From Candidatus Rifleibacteriota bacterium (lineage in GTDB: Bacteria; Muiribacteriota; Ozemobacteria; Ozemobacterales; Ozemobacteraceae): a DNA stretch of 64,000 nucleotides. Positions 27,948 through 36,973 of the stretch are shown one piece after another (positions within the stretch are counted from its first letter, which is position 1; every line of letters begins with the position of its first letter). A program made the translations under genes and the position numbers. The DNA is taken from positions 211,385 to 275,384 of the forward strand of contig JADFXM010000002.1 of assembly GCA_015233565.1 (NCBI GenBank), in the 5' to 3' direction. The notes under the pieces are model-generated. The model was not told where the DNA came from, searched no databases, and was given only the letters and a program-made list of their open reading frames with translations.

Positions 27948-28839
27948 TTTTGGAAAAAGAGGTCAAGTCTCTCAATGAAAATAGGCTTCCGGAAATTCCT
28001 AAAACAATTCCCACCATTAACAATTTTACCGACAACTTGAAGATCTGTGAGAAATCGATGTCAATATAGAAAAATGGAACTAATAATCCTATCCGGGCTA
28101 CAATAAATTTATATGAAACAATGAGTAGAAATACAGCGACTAAAGCTCCAATCAATCCCTGAATCATTCCTTCAATCAGAAATGGCCATCTGATAAACCA
28201 GTTGGTTGCACCAACCAGACGCATAATAATTATTTCCTCACGCCTCAAAAAGAGAGTAAGAGAAATAGTGTTGTACACTATAAAGAAGGAGGCCAAGCCC
28301 AGAAAAACTATGACGATCAAAGTTCCAGCCCAGAATAAATCGCTGACTCCTTTAAATCTCTTGAAAGCCTCTTCCCCATAGAAAACGCTCTCTACTCCGG
28401 AAAAACCTTTTAATTTCTGTACAAGTTCTTCTACCATTTTCTCGGATTTTACTTTTATCCGGACAGAATAAGGCAAAGGATTGTCGGACCCGGACATTCC
28501 AAATAATTTTTGGTCCTCTTTATCCAGAAACAATTCTGAAATTGCTTCATTTGGAGTAATTATCTTTACTTCGCCGACTTCTCCCATTTGGGAAATTCTT
28601 TCTTTCAATTGACTAACCTCTATTTCCCCAACAGTAGGAGCCATAAATGCTGTAACCATAGCTTCATTCTGAAGTCTTTTTAAAAATGCCTCCAAATGAA
28701 GTGACCCAAGTAAAAAGCCACCCATCAGAAGCAATGAAACGGCAATTGTCGAAATTGTAATCGCCGTCATCATTACAGCTCTTCGTGAGTTAGTCAGCGC
28801 TTCACGAAAAAAGAAAGCAGTGTTTGACAAAATTGACAT
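27934..28839 (-). CDS. ftsX: Cell division ABC transporter permease FtsX
   Basis: The 301-residue protein has the FtsX layout. There is a first membrane helix (about 20-45) and a periplasmic domain (about 46-165) with the usual VKSEKMVEELVQKLKGFSGVESV part. Three more helices follow (about 170-195, 215-240 and 265-290), with the conserved RREEIIIMRLVGATNWFIR between the second and third. It forms a complex with FtsE and passes ATP-driven conformational change to the EnvC-like coiled coil outside. The ATG is preceded by ggggag 5 bases upstream. It lies 12 bp after ftsE. Confidence 0.94.
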   Translation of the reverse strand: MSILSNTAFFFREALTNSRRAVMMTAITISTIAVSLLLMGGFLLGSLHLEAFLKRLQNEAMVTAFMAPTVGEIEVSQLKERISQMGEVGEVKIITPNEAISELFLDKEDQKLFGMSGSDNPLPYSVRIKVKSEKMVEELVQKLKGFSGVESVFYGEEAFKRFKGVSDLFWAGTLIVIVFLGLASFFIVYNTISLTLFLRREEIIIMRLVGATNWFIRWPFLIEGMIQGLIGALVAVFLLIVSYKFIVARIGLLVPFFYIDIDFSQIFKLSVKLLMVGIVLGISGSLFSLRDLTSFSKNEIK

Positions 28840-28851
28840 CGTTTCTCCCCG

Positions 28852-29535
28852 TTATTCGTAGGCGTAGGTACCGTTGGCTTCATCCTTAACTATACGCCCT
28901 TCGACCAGGGCAACCACCCTTTTCCTAAGCTTGTTGACAAGATAATGGTTATGTGTTGCCATGATGATTGTGGTCCCTTTTCCGTTGATTTCCATAAACA
29001 GTTGCATGATTTCCAGTGAAATCATGGGGTCAAGGTTCCCTGTTGGTTCGTCGGTAATAAGTATCAAGGGGTTATTTACTATTGCCCGAGCTATGCAAAC
29101 TCTTTGTTGCTCACCGCCTGATAACTCATCAGGAAACATCCGCCTTTTATGCGACAAACCCACTAATTCCAGCACTTCCTGCACGCGAACATTAATTTTA
29201 TCTTCGCTGGTTCCCAGAACTCTGAGGCCAAAACCTACATTTTCCGCGACTGTCCTTCGTTTCAGAAGTTGAAAATCCTGTAAAACAATCCCCATATTCC
29301 GCCTTAAAAAGGGAATTCTGGAATCAGCCATCGAAACAATGTCCTTGCCGTCAATGAATATTTTCCCTTCAGTGGGCATATCTTCTCTGAAAAGGAGTTT
29401 AAGAAATGTGCTTTTTCCGGCACCGCTTGGCCCGACAAGAAATAGGAAATCGCCCGCTTCAACATTCAAACTAATGTTCGAAAGAGCTCTGACACCATTT
29501 GGATAAATCTTTGTTACATTTTGAATTTTTATCAT
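28852..29535 (-). CDS. ftsE: Cell division ATP-binding protein FtsE
   Basis: This 227-residue ABC ATPase has Walker A GPSGAGKS at about 35-42, signature LSGGEQQR near 138, Walker B LILITDEPTG near 157 and the H-loop MATHNH near 193. Length and the YPNGVRALSNISL opening are typical of FtsE. With FtsX it regulates septal peptidoglycan hydrolysis at the divisome on the inner face of the membrane. It is the first gene of the minus-strand division operon. Confidence 0.95.
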   Translation of the reverse strand: MIKIQNVTKIYPNGVRALSNISLNVEAGDFLFLVGPSGAGKSTFLKLLFREDMPTEGKIFIDGKDIVSMADSRIPFLRRNMGIVLQDFQLLKRRTVAENVGFGLRVLGTSEDKINVRVQEVLELVGLSHKRRMFPDELSGGEQQRVCIARAIVNNPLILITDEPTGNLDPMISLEIMQLFMEINGKGTTIIMATHNHYLVNKLRKRVVALVEGRIVKDEANGTYAYE

Positions 29536-29840
29536 GATCCCACTACGAAAAAGAAATTTTCAGGAATAATATCGGCTGGAAATTGGAAATAACTGAGCAA
29601 ACTTTCAGTATCCTATTCAAGCATGTGAATTAGGACAAACACAAAAATATCATTGTCAATTATTTTCATTTTTCGGACGATTTAGTATGATAAGGGGTAA
29701 AAGCAATACATTTTAATCGTGCCGGATAACATAGGACGGATTCGGTCTTTATTTCTCCAATTCGTCGTAAAAATACGGCTTTTAGCGTTGTGAATGATAT
29801 AATGGGTGATACAAGAAATTGATACTGCGGAGAGCGTCAA
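29536..29840. other. Divergent intergenic region between ftsE and pilT
   Basis: This 305-bp region serves two divergent operons. Towards pilT there is a perfect TATAAT at 29798-29803. Towards ftsE a perfect TTGACA is read on the minus strand at 29654-29659, but the best -10 match (cctaat) lies at a long 19-base spacing. No riboswitch-like structure was recognised. Confidence 0.4.
29798..29803 (+). promoter_or_regulatory. -10 box of the pilT operon
   Basis: TATAAT matches the consensus exactly, 37 bases before the ATG at 29841, which has ggagag as ribosome site. The -35 position (cggctt region) matches poorly, so an activator may be needed. Confidence 0.5.
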
Positions 29841-30929
29841 ATGATTTTTGAACTTCTCAAGCTTTGCTACGAGAAAGGGGCTTCCGATCTTCATTTTAAG
29901 GTCGGCTATCCTCCTGTTTTAAGAATTGACGGAAGCATGATTCCCATGAAGAAAATGCCCGTCATTACGGAGGTCGACTACGAGGTAATGCTGGAGGGAA
30001 TACTTGACGACTACCAGCTTATCAAATTCAAGGAGCATAAGAAACTTGATTTGGGATATAGCTTTTTGAATACCCGTTTTCGGGTGAACCTATTTTACGA
30101 TTTCCATGGTGGAAACGCAGTTTTCAGGATGATCCCTTTTTTGAATTTGTCCTTCGACGACATCGGGCTCCCCAAAGCCGGCCGCCTTCTGATCGAAAGA
30201 CCGCATGGCCTTATCATGGTCACAGGGGCTACCGGTGCCGGAAAATCCACCACCCTTTCGGCATTCATAACGCATATTAACAATACCCGCACAAAAAGCA
30301 TCATTACTATCGAAGACCCGATTGAATATATTTTCATGGACAACAAAAGTATTATCAGCCAAAGGCAAGTGGGAGTTGATTGCCCTACATTTGATAGGGG
30401 AATCAGGGGTGCCTTGCAAACCGATGCCGATATCATCATGGTTGGAGAGCTAAGAGATCCTGAAGCGGTTGAAATGACTTTGATGGCGGCAGAATGCGGT
30501 AAGTTGGTTTTTGCAACACTTCACAGCAATACTTCCGTGCAGGGAATAGACCGCTTTGTAAATCTGTTCCCAATTGCTCAACAGTCCCAGATAATGAGCC
30601 GGCTTTCGACCTCTCTTTTAGGCATAATCACCCAAACCCTGATTCCGAAGAAGATGTCAAAGGGCCGAATTGCCGCTTTTGAAATATTGATAGCGATTCC
30701 AACGGTCAAAGGGTTGATCGGCGAAAACCGCATGCATATGATCCAATCGTATCAGGAAGCAGGTGGTGAGACTGGAATGTGCACATTGGACCAATCTCTA
30801 GCCTTGTTAATTTCCCAAAATAAAATCAGTGCGGAAGAAGGAATGATGAAAGCAGTTAGTCCAACTGTTTTGAAGAAATATTTGGAACAACAGTCAATCC
30901 CCGAAGAAACCGGAGGGAAGGCGCAATGA
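29841..30929 (+). CDS. pilT: Type IV pilus retraction ATPase, PilT family
   Basis: The 362-residue hexameric motor protein has an N-terminal PAS-like domain beginning with ASDLHFKVG. Walker A GATGAGKS is at 129-136, and the Asp box is IEDPIEY. Walker B is DADIIMVGELRDPE near 195, and the His box ATLHS is intact. It would depolymerise pili at the inner membrane and drive twitching or DNA uptake. Unlike canonical PilT, its C-terminal part is diverged (TLDQSLALLISQNKIS is kept). It is the first gene of a four-gene operon with 4-bp overlaps. Confidence 0.9.
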   Translation: MIFELLKLCYEKGASDLHFKVGYPPVLRIDGSMIPMKKMPVITEVDYEVMLEGILDDYQLIKFKEHKKLDLGYSFLNTRFRVNLFYDFHGGNAVFRMIPFLNLSFDDIGLPKAGRLLIERPHGLIMVTGATGAGKSTTLSAFITHINNTRTKSIITIEDPIEYIFMDNKSIISQRQVGVDCPTFDRGIRGALQTDADIIMVGELRDPEAVEMTLMAAECGKLVFATLHSNTSVQGIDRFVNLFPIAQQSQIMSRLSTSLLGIITQTLIPKKMSKGRIAAFEILIAIPTVKGLIGENRMHMIQSYQEAGGETGMCTLDQSLALLISQNKISAEEGMMKAVSPTVLKKYLEQQSIPEETGGKAQ

Positions 30930-31969
30930 AACCCAAAATTTTCCGCTATTTTGATGAAGCGTTCAGACTTGGAGCATCAGACCTGACCTTGAAAACCGGT
31001 GCTCCGCCGACCTTCAGAATAAACGGACATTTGATCTTCTCAGAAGAAGAAGCGCTGGTTGCTCAGGAAATGTATGACATTTTCCTTCCGATTCTCACTA
31101 CTGATAAACAAATGAATCTGAGACAAAACTTCGAGACTTTCTCACTGTTCCAGTATCGCAAAAAATGGAGAATCAGATATTACATATATCAACAAAGGGA
31201 AGGCCTTGCCGGCTCCTTCAGATTCATTCCCACGACCGTCCCATCCATCAGAGCCCTTTTACTACCTGAAGCTCTCGATGTACAAGCTTGCAGGCCGCGC
31301 GGACTGTTTCTGGTTACGGGGCCGGCGGGAGCCGGAAAATCCCACACCATGGCTGCAATGGTGAATGCTATCAATTTTCGGTTCGCCAGGCATATAATTA
31401 CCATGGAAAATCCGATCGAATTTTGTTACACCCCTAATCAGTCAATATTCACTCAAATCGAGATTGGAACACAAATTCCGAGTTATCAAGAAGCTTTGAC
31501 AAATGCCCTTCGGGAAGACCCTGATGTAATGATGATCGGGGAAATGCAGGACCGAAAAACAGTTGAAATGGCTCTGGTAGCATCAGAAACCGGGCATTTC
31601 GTCATTTCTACGCTTCCTACGCTGGGAGCAGTCCCTACTCTTGAGCGCCTTGAATCCTTTTTCCCTGTAGATAAACAGGAAGAAGTCCGGACGCAGATTT
31701 CTATGAATCTTCTTGGAATTTTTTCGCAAATTCTGATTCCCAAAATGGCTCCTGATCAGCCTGCAAACATTGCTTACGAACTTTGCATCATTAATTCCGG
31801 AATGCGCACACTAATTCGTGACAAAAAATATAATCAGGTGCACTCTGCCATGTTAATGGCGCGAAAAGAAGGGTGCGTCACCCTTAAGGATACACTTGGA
31901 AAGCTATTGAGACTGGAAAACGTCAATGCAGATCTAGTCAAAGCAATGCTTCAGGAGATCGTCGAATGA
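30926..31969 (+). CDS. PilT/PilU-like ATPase with altered His box
   Basis: This is a 347-residue paralogue of the preceding protein. It opens with ASDLTLKTGAPPTFRINGHL, has an intact Walker A GPAGAGKSH near 132 and an Asp box MENPIEF. Walker B DPDVMMIGEMQD carries Gln where PilT has Arg, and the His box reads STLPT instead of TLHT. The protein may bind ATP but hydrolyse it poorly and so act as a PilU-type accessory to the upstream PilT. It overlaps the previous gene by 4 bp (ATGA) and the next one by 4 bp, which supports assembly as a unit. Confidence 0.85.
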   Translation: MKPKIFRYFDEAFRLGASDLTLKTGAPPTFRINGHLIFSEEEALVAQEMYDIFLPILTTDKQMNLRQNFETFSLFQYRKKWRIRYYIYQQREGLAGSFRFIPTTVPSIRALLLPEALDVQACRPRGLFLVTGPAGAGKSHTMAAMVNAINFRFARHIITMENPIEFCYTPNQSIFTQIEIGTQIPSYQEALTNALREDPDVMMIGEMQDRKTVEMALVASETGHFVISTLPTLGAVPTLERLESFFPVDKQEEVRTQISMNLLGIFSQILIPKMAPDQPANIAYELCIINSGMRTLIRDKKYNQVHSAMLMARKEGCVTLKDTLGKLLRLENVNADLVKAMLQEIVE

Positions 31970-34452
31970 AGAATATTTTTCATGAAAGAGTTCTGGAACT
32001 TCAAACAAAGGCTTCTTCAGCCCTTATCGGACTGATAAATACAGAACCTCCACTAAAAACCAAAATGCTTGCGCTAAAAGCCCTTGGCAGAATCAAAACT
32101 CCTTCTGCACGAGAAACCGTTTGTACGATTTTCGCTCAACATTCTGATGAAGAAGAAGCGCTTGAAGCTCTCTCAACTTCCGGTGGAGAAGAAGCTTTGG
32201 CCATTATGCTGAAGGCGGCAAAAAACCCCAGTTCCAAAAACAGGGATCTGCTTGTCGAAAGCATCGCTGAATATAAAACGAGGGAATGTTTTGAATTCCT
32301 CAGAGAAATGTTGAAGGATTCTGAAAGATTGGTGAGAGCACAAGCTGCATTTGGTCTGTTTAATCATGGCGGACGTGAAGCTGCACTGGCATTGTGTCAA
32401 TTTATTTCCGACCCGGATGAATGGATCTCCATGAATATTCTCAAACTCCTTTGCAGATTGAAAGAACATGAATCGATCCCATTTCTTGCCGAACAATATT
32501 CCCGGGATGAAGACATCAGACGTAAAGCACAGATGGTCAGTTTCCTTTCGAGATTTCGGTCAGTCACGCTTTTGAATATTTTCGATGACGGTTTGAAAAG
32601 CCACGATGCACGATTAAAGGCCAACTCAATTGAGGCCATTGGAGAACTGGAGCTTCCTCCAAGAGAAATTTCCTCGCGAATAATGCCTTATTTAAAAGAT
32701 CCCAACAACAGAATAAGAGCAAACGCAATTCTTGCTTTAGTTCGGACAGAAAATGAAGTTATTAAACCATTGATTTCTGATATGGCGAAATCAGATGACA
32801 TCCAATTGAGACGAAGCGCTGCTTATATTTTGAGTCGGGTAATACCTGAAGGATATGAGGATTTAGCGTCCAAACTTTGCCATGACGAATCAGATGATGT
32901 AAGGAAAAGAATGATTCTATCCTTGAAATCCTTCCCAAAGGAATTCTCGAAGGGAATCATCGAAAATGCAATTTCAGACAGCAACCCCTGGATTAGAAAA
33001 TACGCCGTGGAAATTGTTTCCCAATTTCCTGATTTTCCAGTACAGGCAATCATCAAACAATTCAGACAGGAAGATCGTACCCCCAATATTGTTGCCTGTA
33101 TGAACTTTTTCTCAACTCACTACAACGATGAAGCTGTTAAATCAATAAAAAACCGCATGCGTGATAAGCGTCCGGAAGTAGTAAAAACGATTGTCAGCAC
33201 CCTTGGAAAAATTTTGGGATTCGAAGGTTTAAAGGGAATTTCCCGTCAGATAAACTACCATGATCCCCAAATTTTGCGGGCTTATTCAATTGAATATTTT
33301 TCACTTGGCGGAAAAGAGATCTTCCAGTCTGTTGTTGATAAGGCTGTGCAACCACGTATTCCAAGCGCAGGCGATCTTTATCTGCCAACTCTTGAAGGAT
33401 GTCTCGAATTACTGGATCTTGGGGAAAAAATGCCCAAAAATCTAATGGACGAGTTGTCCAGAATTCCTCAAACTGAAATCCTACCTCCTCCCAAGCCGGT
33501 CGAAGAACCTCCGAAAGCTGAAAAAAGCTATGATAGAGCTATTCCCGCCGATGGGATTGATCAAAAGCAACTGTTATCAACAGAATTTTTGGATTTAGGA
33601 GCGTCTGAAGGAAAGCCGGAAGAAATTTTGGAAAAGAAACCTCAGGCGGATCAAAAACTTCCCAAACAACCCAAAATTCCTCATTCATTTCAAGCTGGTG
33701 TTAAATTTTTCCACCTGGGAAAATACCGCCAAGCAAAGAAGGCATTTTTCACTGCACTTGAAGAAAATTCAGATCTAATAAAAGCACATTTGTACATTGG
33801 ATTAATGGCCTGGGAACAAAAGGATGCAGAACAAGCCAGAGAATCACTTTCCAGGTTTCTTGCATCAGAGCCTGAAAATACCAAAGCCCTTCACATCATG
33901 GGAAAAATTTACAAGGGTAATCGTGACTGGGAGAATCTCGTAAAAACTTATGATTTGCTACTTAAAATAGGAGGAACCCTTAAGGAAAAAGTGGAATTCC
34001 AGATCAGAAAAGACCTTGGAATTGCCCTTGAATACATGAAAAGATTTGAGGATGCCAGACCACACCTGGAAGACGCCTACAGAATAGATCCGGATGACGA
34101 GGAAACAGCTTATTATCTTTCAATGGCCTACTACCAGTTGAAAAACTTTTTACAATCTGAAACCACCCTAATGGAGCTGCTCAGAACAATATCACCCAAG
34201 TCTCATCTTTATACAATGGCGAATTCCTTATTGGACAAGATTCGCGAGAATATTTCTGCTGAGAGGGATCAAAATAAGAATTTTGAAGACAATGACGAAG
34301 GGAATTCAATTTCTGATAAAGAAGGTATTGATGACTTTGAGGGAAATGAGATTCCCGATGACTCCTTTTTGGAACCCTCAGAAGACGAAGGCTCCAAAGG
34401 AAATTTTTTTGATGAAGATTATCAAGAACCCAATCCTCCCAAAGGACAATGA
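31966..34452 (+). CDS. HEAT-repeat plus TPR scaffold protein
   Basis: In this 828-residue protein, the first 480 residues are HEAT-like helical repeats (for example KMLALKALGRIKTPSARETV and IRANAILALVRTENEV). A linker with Pro and Glu runs (about 495-560) follows. TPRs lie at about 565-760 (AGVKFFHLGKYRQAKKAFFTAL and later units), and the last 60 residues are very acidic (Asp, Glu, Asn). No signal peptide or membrane helix is seen, so it should be cytoplasmic. Its 4-bp overlap with the pilU-like gene upstream suggests a scaffold for the pilus motors. A similar HEAT protein is encoded at 56448. The exact function is not recognised. Confidence 0.75.
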   Translation: MKNIFHERVLELQTKASSALIGLINTEPPLKTKMLALKALGRIKTPSARETVCTIFAQHSDEEEALEALSTSGGEEALAIMLKAAKNPSSKNRDLLVESIAEYKTRECFEFLREMLKDSERLVRAQAAFGLFNHGGREAALALCQFISDPDEWISMNILKLLCRLKEHESIPFLAEQYSRDEDIRRKAQMVSFLSRFRSVTLLNIFDDGLKSHDARLKANSIEAIGELELPPREISSRIMPYLKDPNNRIRANAILALVRTENEVIKPLISDMAKSDDIQLRRSAAYILSRVIPEGYEDLASKLCHDESDDVRKRMILSLKSFPKEFSKGIIENAISDSNPWIRKYAVEIVSQFPDFPVQAIIKQFRQEDRTPNIVACMNFFSTHYNDEAVKSIKNRMRDKRPEVVKTIVSTLGKILGFEGLKGISRQINYHDPQILRAYSIEYFSLGGKEIFQSVVDKAVQPRIPSAGDLYLPTLEGCLELLDLGEKMPKNLMDELSRIPQTEILPPPKPVEEPPKAEKSYDRAIPADGIDQKQLLSTEFLDLGASEGKPEEILEKKPQADQKLPKQPKIPHSFQAGVKFFHLGKYRQAKKAFFTALEENSDLIKAHLYIGLMAWEQKDAEQARESLSRFLASEPENTKALHIMGKIYKGNRDWENLVKTYDLLLKIGGTLKEKVEFQIRKDLGIALEYMKRFEDARPHLEDAYRIDPDDEETAYYLSMAYYQLKNFLQSETTLMELLRTISPKSHLYTMANSLLDKIRENISAERDQNKNFEDNDEGNSISDKEGIDDFEGNEIPDDSFLEPSEDEGSKGNFFDEDYQEPNPPKGQ

Positions 34453-35438
34453 TTGGGGGAAAAGGAATCATGCATTCGATATTTTCCAAGGCTTTTTGTT
34501 ATGGTTATTGGCTGCAATTAAGGCCCTATCTGTTCTTCATCTCAGGAATTTCAGGACTAATTGGGCTTTCTATTAACCCAATCGAGGGATGGTTCAGACT
34601 ATTCATTGCTTTTGTAGCTTTTTTTTTACTCTTTGGTTTTGGCCAGGCCCTTATTGACGTTTTCCAAATTGCCAGGGATTCCCTTGTCTCACCGAACAAA
34701 CCTCTCTGCCGAGAAGCAATATCCAAAACTCAGGTTTTTGCTGTTAGCTCTGTTGGTTTACTTTTTTGCGTTGCGATTTTTTCTGTCCTGAATCCATTAA
34801 CCTTTTGGATTGGTTTGGCAGGTGTCATGGGGCTGGTTGCTTATACGTGGTTTGAAAAAAGATGGTGGGGAGGGCTTTTTTGGAAATCATGGATAGCAGC
34901 CACTCTTCCGGTGATAGGCTTTTTATGCTTCGAACCTTCCTACGAAAAGATATTTTTGTCGGAAAAATTATGGGCTGCAATGGGAAGTATTTTCTTTAGC
35001 TACTCGGTTTTTGTTCTTTTGGGGTATTACAAGGATATTTCAGTAAATTCCAGGGCAGGGTACAATACTTTTCCGGTTGTATTCGGATGGAACGCTGGTC
35101 TTTTTATCAGTTCCTGCTTTCTTACACTGACGTTTATTTTTGGATTTTGGCTGTTTGTCTTTAAACTGATGCCAGCAGAATTCGACCCGGTCTTTGTCCT
35201 TGCGACCGTATTGTGGAGTTCTGGAATTGCTTTTGGTGCTTTTGCACACAGATTGATGCTCAGAATCAATAGGGAAAGACTTGCCCATTTAGCTATAATC
35301 CATGCAGTAAGGAGCTTTGTTCTTATTCACTGCGGAATAGTTATAGCCCTTAATCCCGGGTTAAAGTGGTTCATTCTTTTTTTCTGTTTGGCATTTGAAT
35401 ACTTCATCAGGGCTAGACCCGAAAAATCGCAAATTTAA
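34449..35438 (+). CDS. UbiA-like membrane prenyltransferase homologue
   Basis: The 329-residue, very hydrophobic protein has about eight membrane helices. Two polar loops stand where UbiA enzymes carry their Asp-rich motifs: DVFQIARDSLVSPNKPL near 75-90 and YYKDISVNSRAGYNTFPVVFGW near 190-212. The first motif is degenerate compared with NDxxDxxxD. The family transfers prenyl chains to aromatic or other acceptors. The acceptor here is unknown, and the presence of the gene at the end of a pilus-motor operon is unexpected. The ATG at 34449 overlaps the upstream stop; an alternative ATG at 34470 also has aagga before it. Confidence 0.7.
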   Translation: MIGGKGIMHSIFSKAFCYGYWLQLRPYLFFISGISGLIGLSINPIEGWFRLFIAFVAFFLLFGFGQALIDVFQIARDSLVSPNKPLCREAISKTQVFAVSSVGLLFCVAIFSVLNPLTFWIGLAGVMGLVAYTWFEKRWWGGLFWKSWIAATLPVIGFLCFEPSYEKIFLSEKLWAAMGSIFFSYSVFVLLGYYKDISVNSRAGYNTFPVVFGWNAGLFISSCFLTLTFIFGFWLFVFKLMPAEFDPVFVLATVLWSSGIAFGAFAHRLMLRINRERLAHLAIIHAVRSFVLIHCGIVIALNPGLKWFILFFCLAFEYFIRARPEKSQI

Positions 35439-35470
35439 TTTTAGTGGCTATGTTGGGTTATAGAGTGAAA

Positions 35471-36949
35471 TCAACCATTGCGGGGTTTGTACTGTTCAAA
35501 GTTCTTTTTATCAAATGCCCGTCTGTAAGCTTCTTCTGGAGCTATTTTCCTTGATTTTACCAAATCCATTAGTGCCTGATCCATGGTTTGCATTCCAAGC
35601 TGTTTGCTTGTCTGGAGTATTGAAACCAATTGAAAGGTTTTGTTTTCACGGATCATATTTGCAACAGCAGGAACATTGATAAGTATTTCCACTGCAACTA
35701 CGCGGGAATTTCCTTCAACAGTAGGAATCAATTGTTGAGCAATGATTCCCTGCAGGGCTTCCGCAAGTTGAGTTCTTATCTGTTCCTGCTGATGTGCAGG
35801 GAACACATCAACCACACGATCAACTGTTTGAGGAGCAGAGGGGGTGTGGAGAGTTGCAAAAACGAGATGTCCGGTTTCTGCGGCGGTTACTGCCAGTGAT
35901 ATCGTTTCATAATCACGCAATTCCCCTACAAGAATCACGTTGGGATCTTCTCGAAGAGCCGCCCGCAAGGCATTTGCAAAAGACTTGGTGTTACATCCGA
36001 CTTCACGTTGATTAACAATACATTTCTTATGCTGATGTACAAATTCAATAGGATCTTCAATGGTAAGAATATGTTCCTGCCGCTCTTCGTTGATCAAGTC
36101 AACCATAGCGGCAAGGGTTGTTGACTTTCCCGAGCCAGTCGGGCCGGTAACCAGAACCAAACCTTTATTTCTCCGTGCCAAGGTAGTAAGAATGGGAGGG
36201 AGGTTTAAATCCTGGAGAGTTTTGATGGAATTTGGGATAACCCTGAAAACTCCTCCCATTCCCAATCGATTTTGAAAAAGATTGCATCTGTATCTTGAAA
36301 CCCCGTGAATTTCGTAAGAAATGTCAAGTTCCCAGTCTTTTTCAAATTTGGCTCGCTGTTCATTAGTCACAAATTCAAAGATCAGTTTTTGTGAATATTG
36401 GGTAGTAAGAGGCGGAAGGTCGGTTGGCCAAAGTCTTCCATTCAGTCGCATCATCGGAGGGGATCCGACGGTGAGGTGCAAGTCAGAGCCTTTTTTTTGT
36501 ACTACAAGAGAAAGCAAATCGTTGATTGTGTAATCTTCGACTCCTCTTGCCGGCCCTGGTCGGGAAGTTGCTGATTTGAATTCGGACTGAGTCGGAAAAC
36601 CGGTTGTTGATGGATTTGCAGGTCTGGCAACTGCCGGGGAAGGTATTCCGGTGGGAGCAGGGCCGGGGGGGGGAGGTGACATTCCCGGTGGCCGCTGTGG
36701 AGGAATATTTGGTCGTGCTGGTTGAGCCGGCTGGCCTGGTTGAACTGGTTGACCAGGTTGAGCAGGATGAATACCGGGTGGCCGCAGAGAACCGGGAGTG
36801 CCCTGTGTGCCGGGTGAACCAGGTGCAGGCGGTTGGCGCAATTGCCCTGGCGGTAAAGGGGCTTTGGGAGGAGTTTCGCCCTCAGTGGGCTTTTCGCCAC
36901 TTTCCCCGCCACCAAATAATTTTCCAAAAAAACTGTCTTGATCGCTCAT
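35471..36949 (-). CDS. pilT: PilT-type ATPase with Pro/Gly-rich N-terminal extension
   Basis: The protein has 492 residues. The first 140 are a low-complexity tail rich in Pro, Gly and Gln (PPGQLRQPPAPGSPGTQG type), probably flexible. The rest is a canonical PilT: ASDLHL-type opening KGSDLHLTVGSPPMM, Walker A GPTGSGKST near 268, Walker B EDPNVILVGELRD near 330, ATLHTPSA His box and the VPAVANMIRENK motif near the end. All catalytic residues are present, so this is the best candidate for the main retraction motor. The gene lies 24 bp after the PilB-like gene on the same strand and convergent to the UbiA-like gene. Confidence 0.92.
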   Translation of the reverse strand: MSDQDSFFGKLFGGGESGEKPTEGETPPKAPLPPGQLRQPPAPGSPGTQGTPGSLRPPGIHPAQPGQPVQPGQPAQPARPNIPPQRPPGMSPPPPGPAPTGIPSPAVARPANPSTTGFPTQSEFKSATSRPGPARGVEDYTINDLLSLVVQKKGSDLHLTVGSPPMMRLNGRLWPTDLPPLTTQYSQKLIFEFVTNEQRAKFEKDWELDISYEIHGVSRYRCNLFQNRLGMGGVFRVIPNSIKTLQDLNLPPILTTLARRNKGLVLVTGPTGSGKSTTLAAMVDLINEERQEHILTIEDPIEFVHQHKKCIVNQREVGCNTKSFANALRAALREDPNVILVGELRDYETISLAVTAAETGHLVFATLHTPSAPQTVDRVVDVFPAHQQEQIRTQLAEALQGIIAQQLIPTVEGNSRVVAVEILINVPAVANMIRENKTFQLVSILQTSKQLGMQTMDQALMDLVKSRKIAPEEAYRRAFDKKNFEQYKPRNG

Positions 36950-36973
36950 TTTATCTTTCGAAAAAAAACATTT

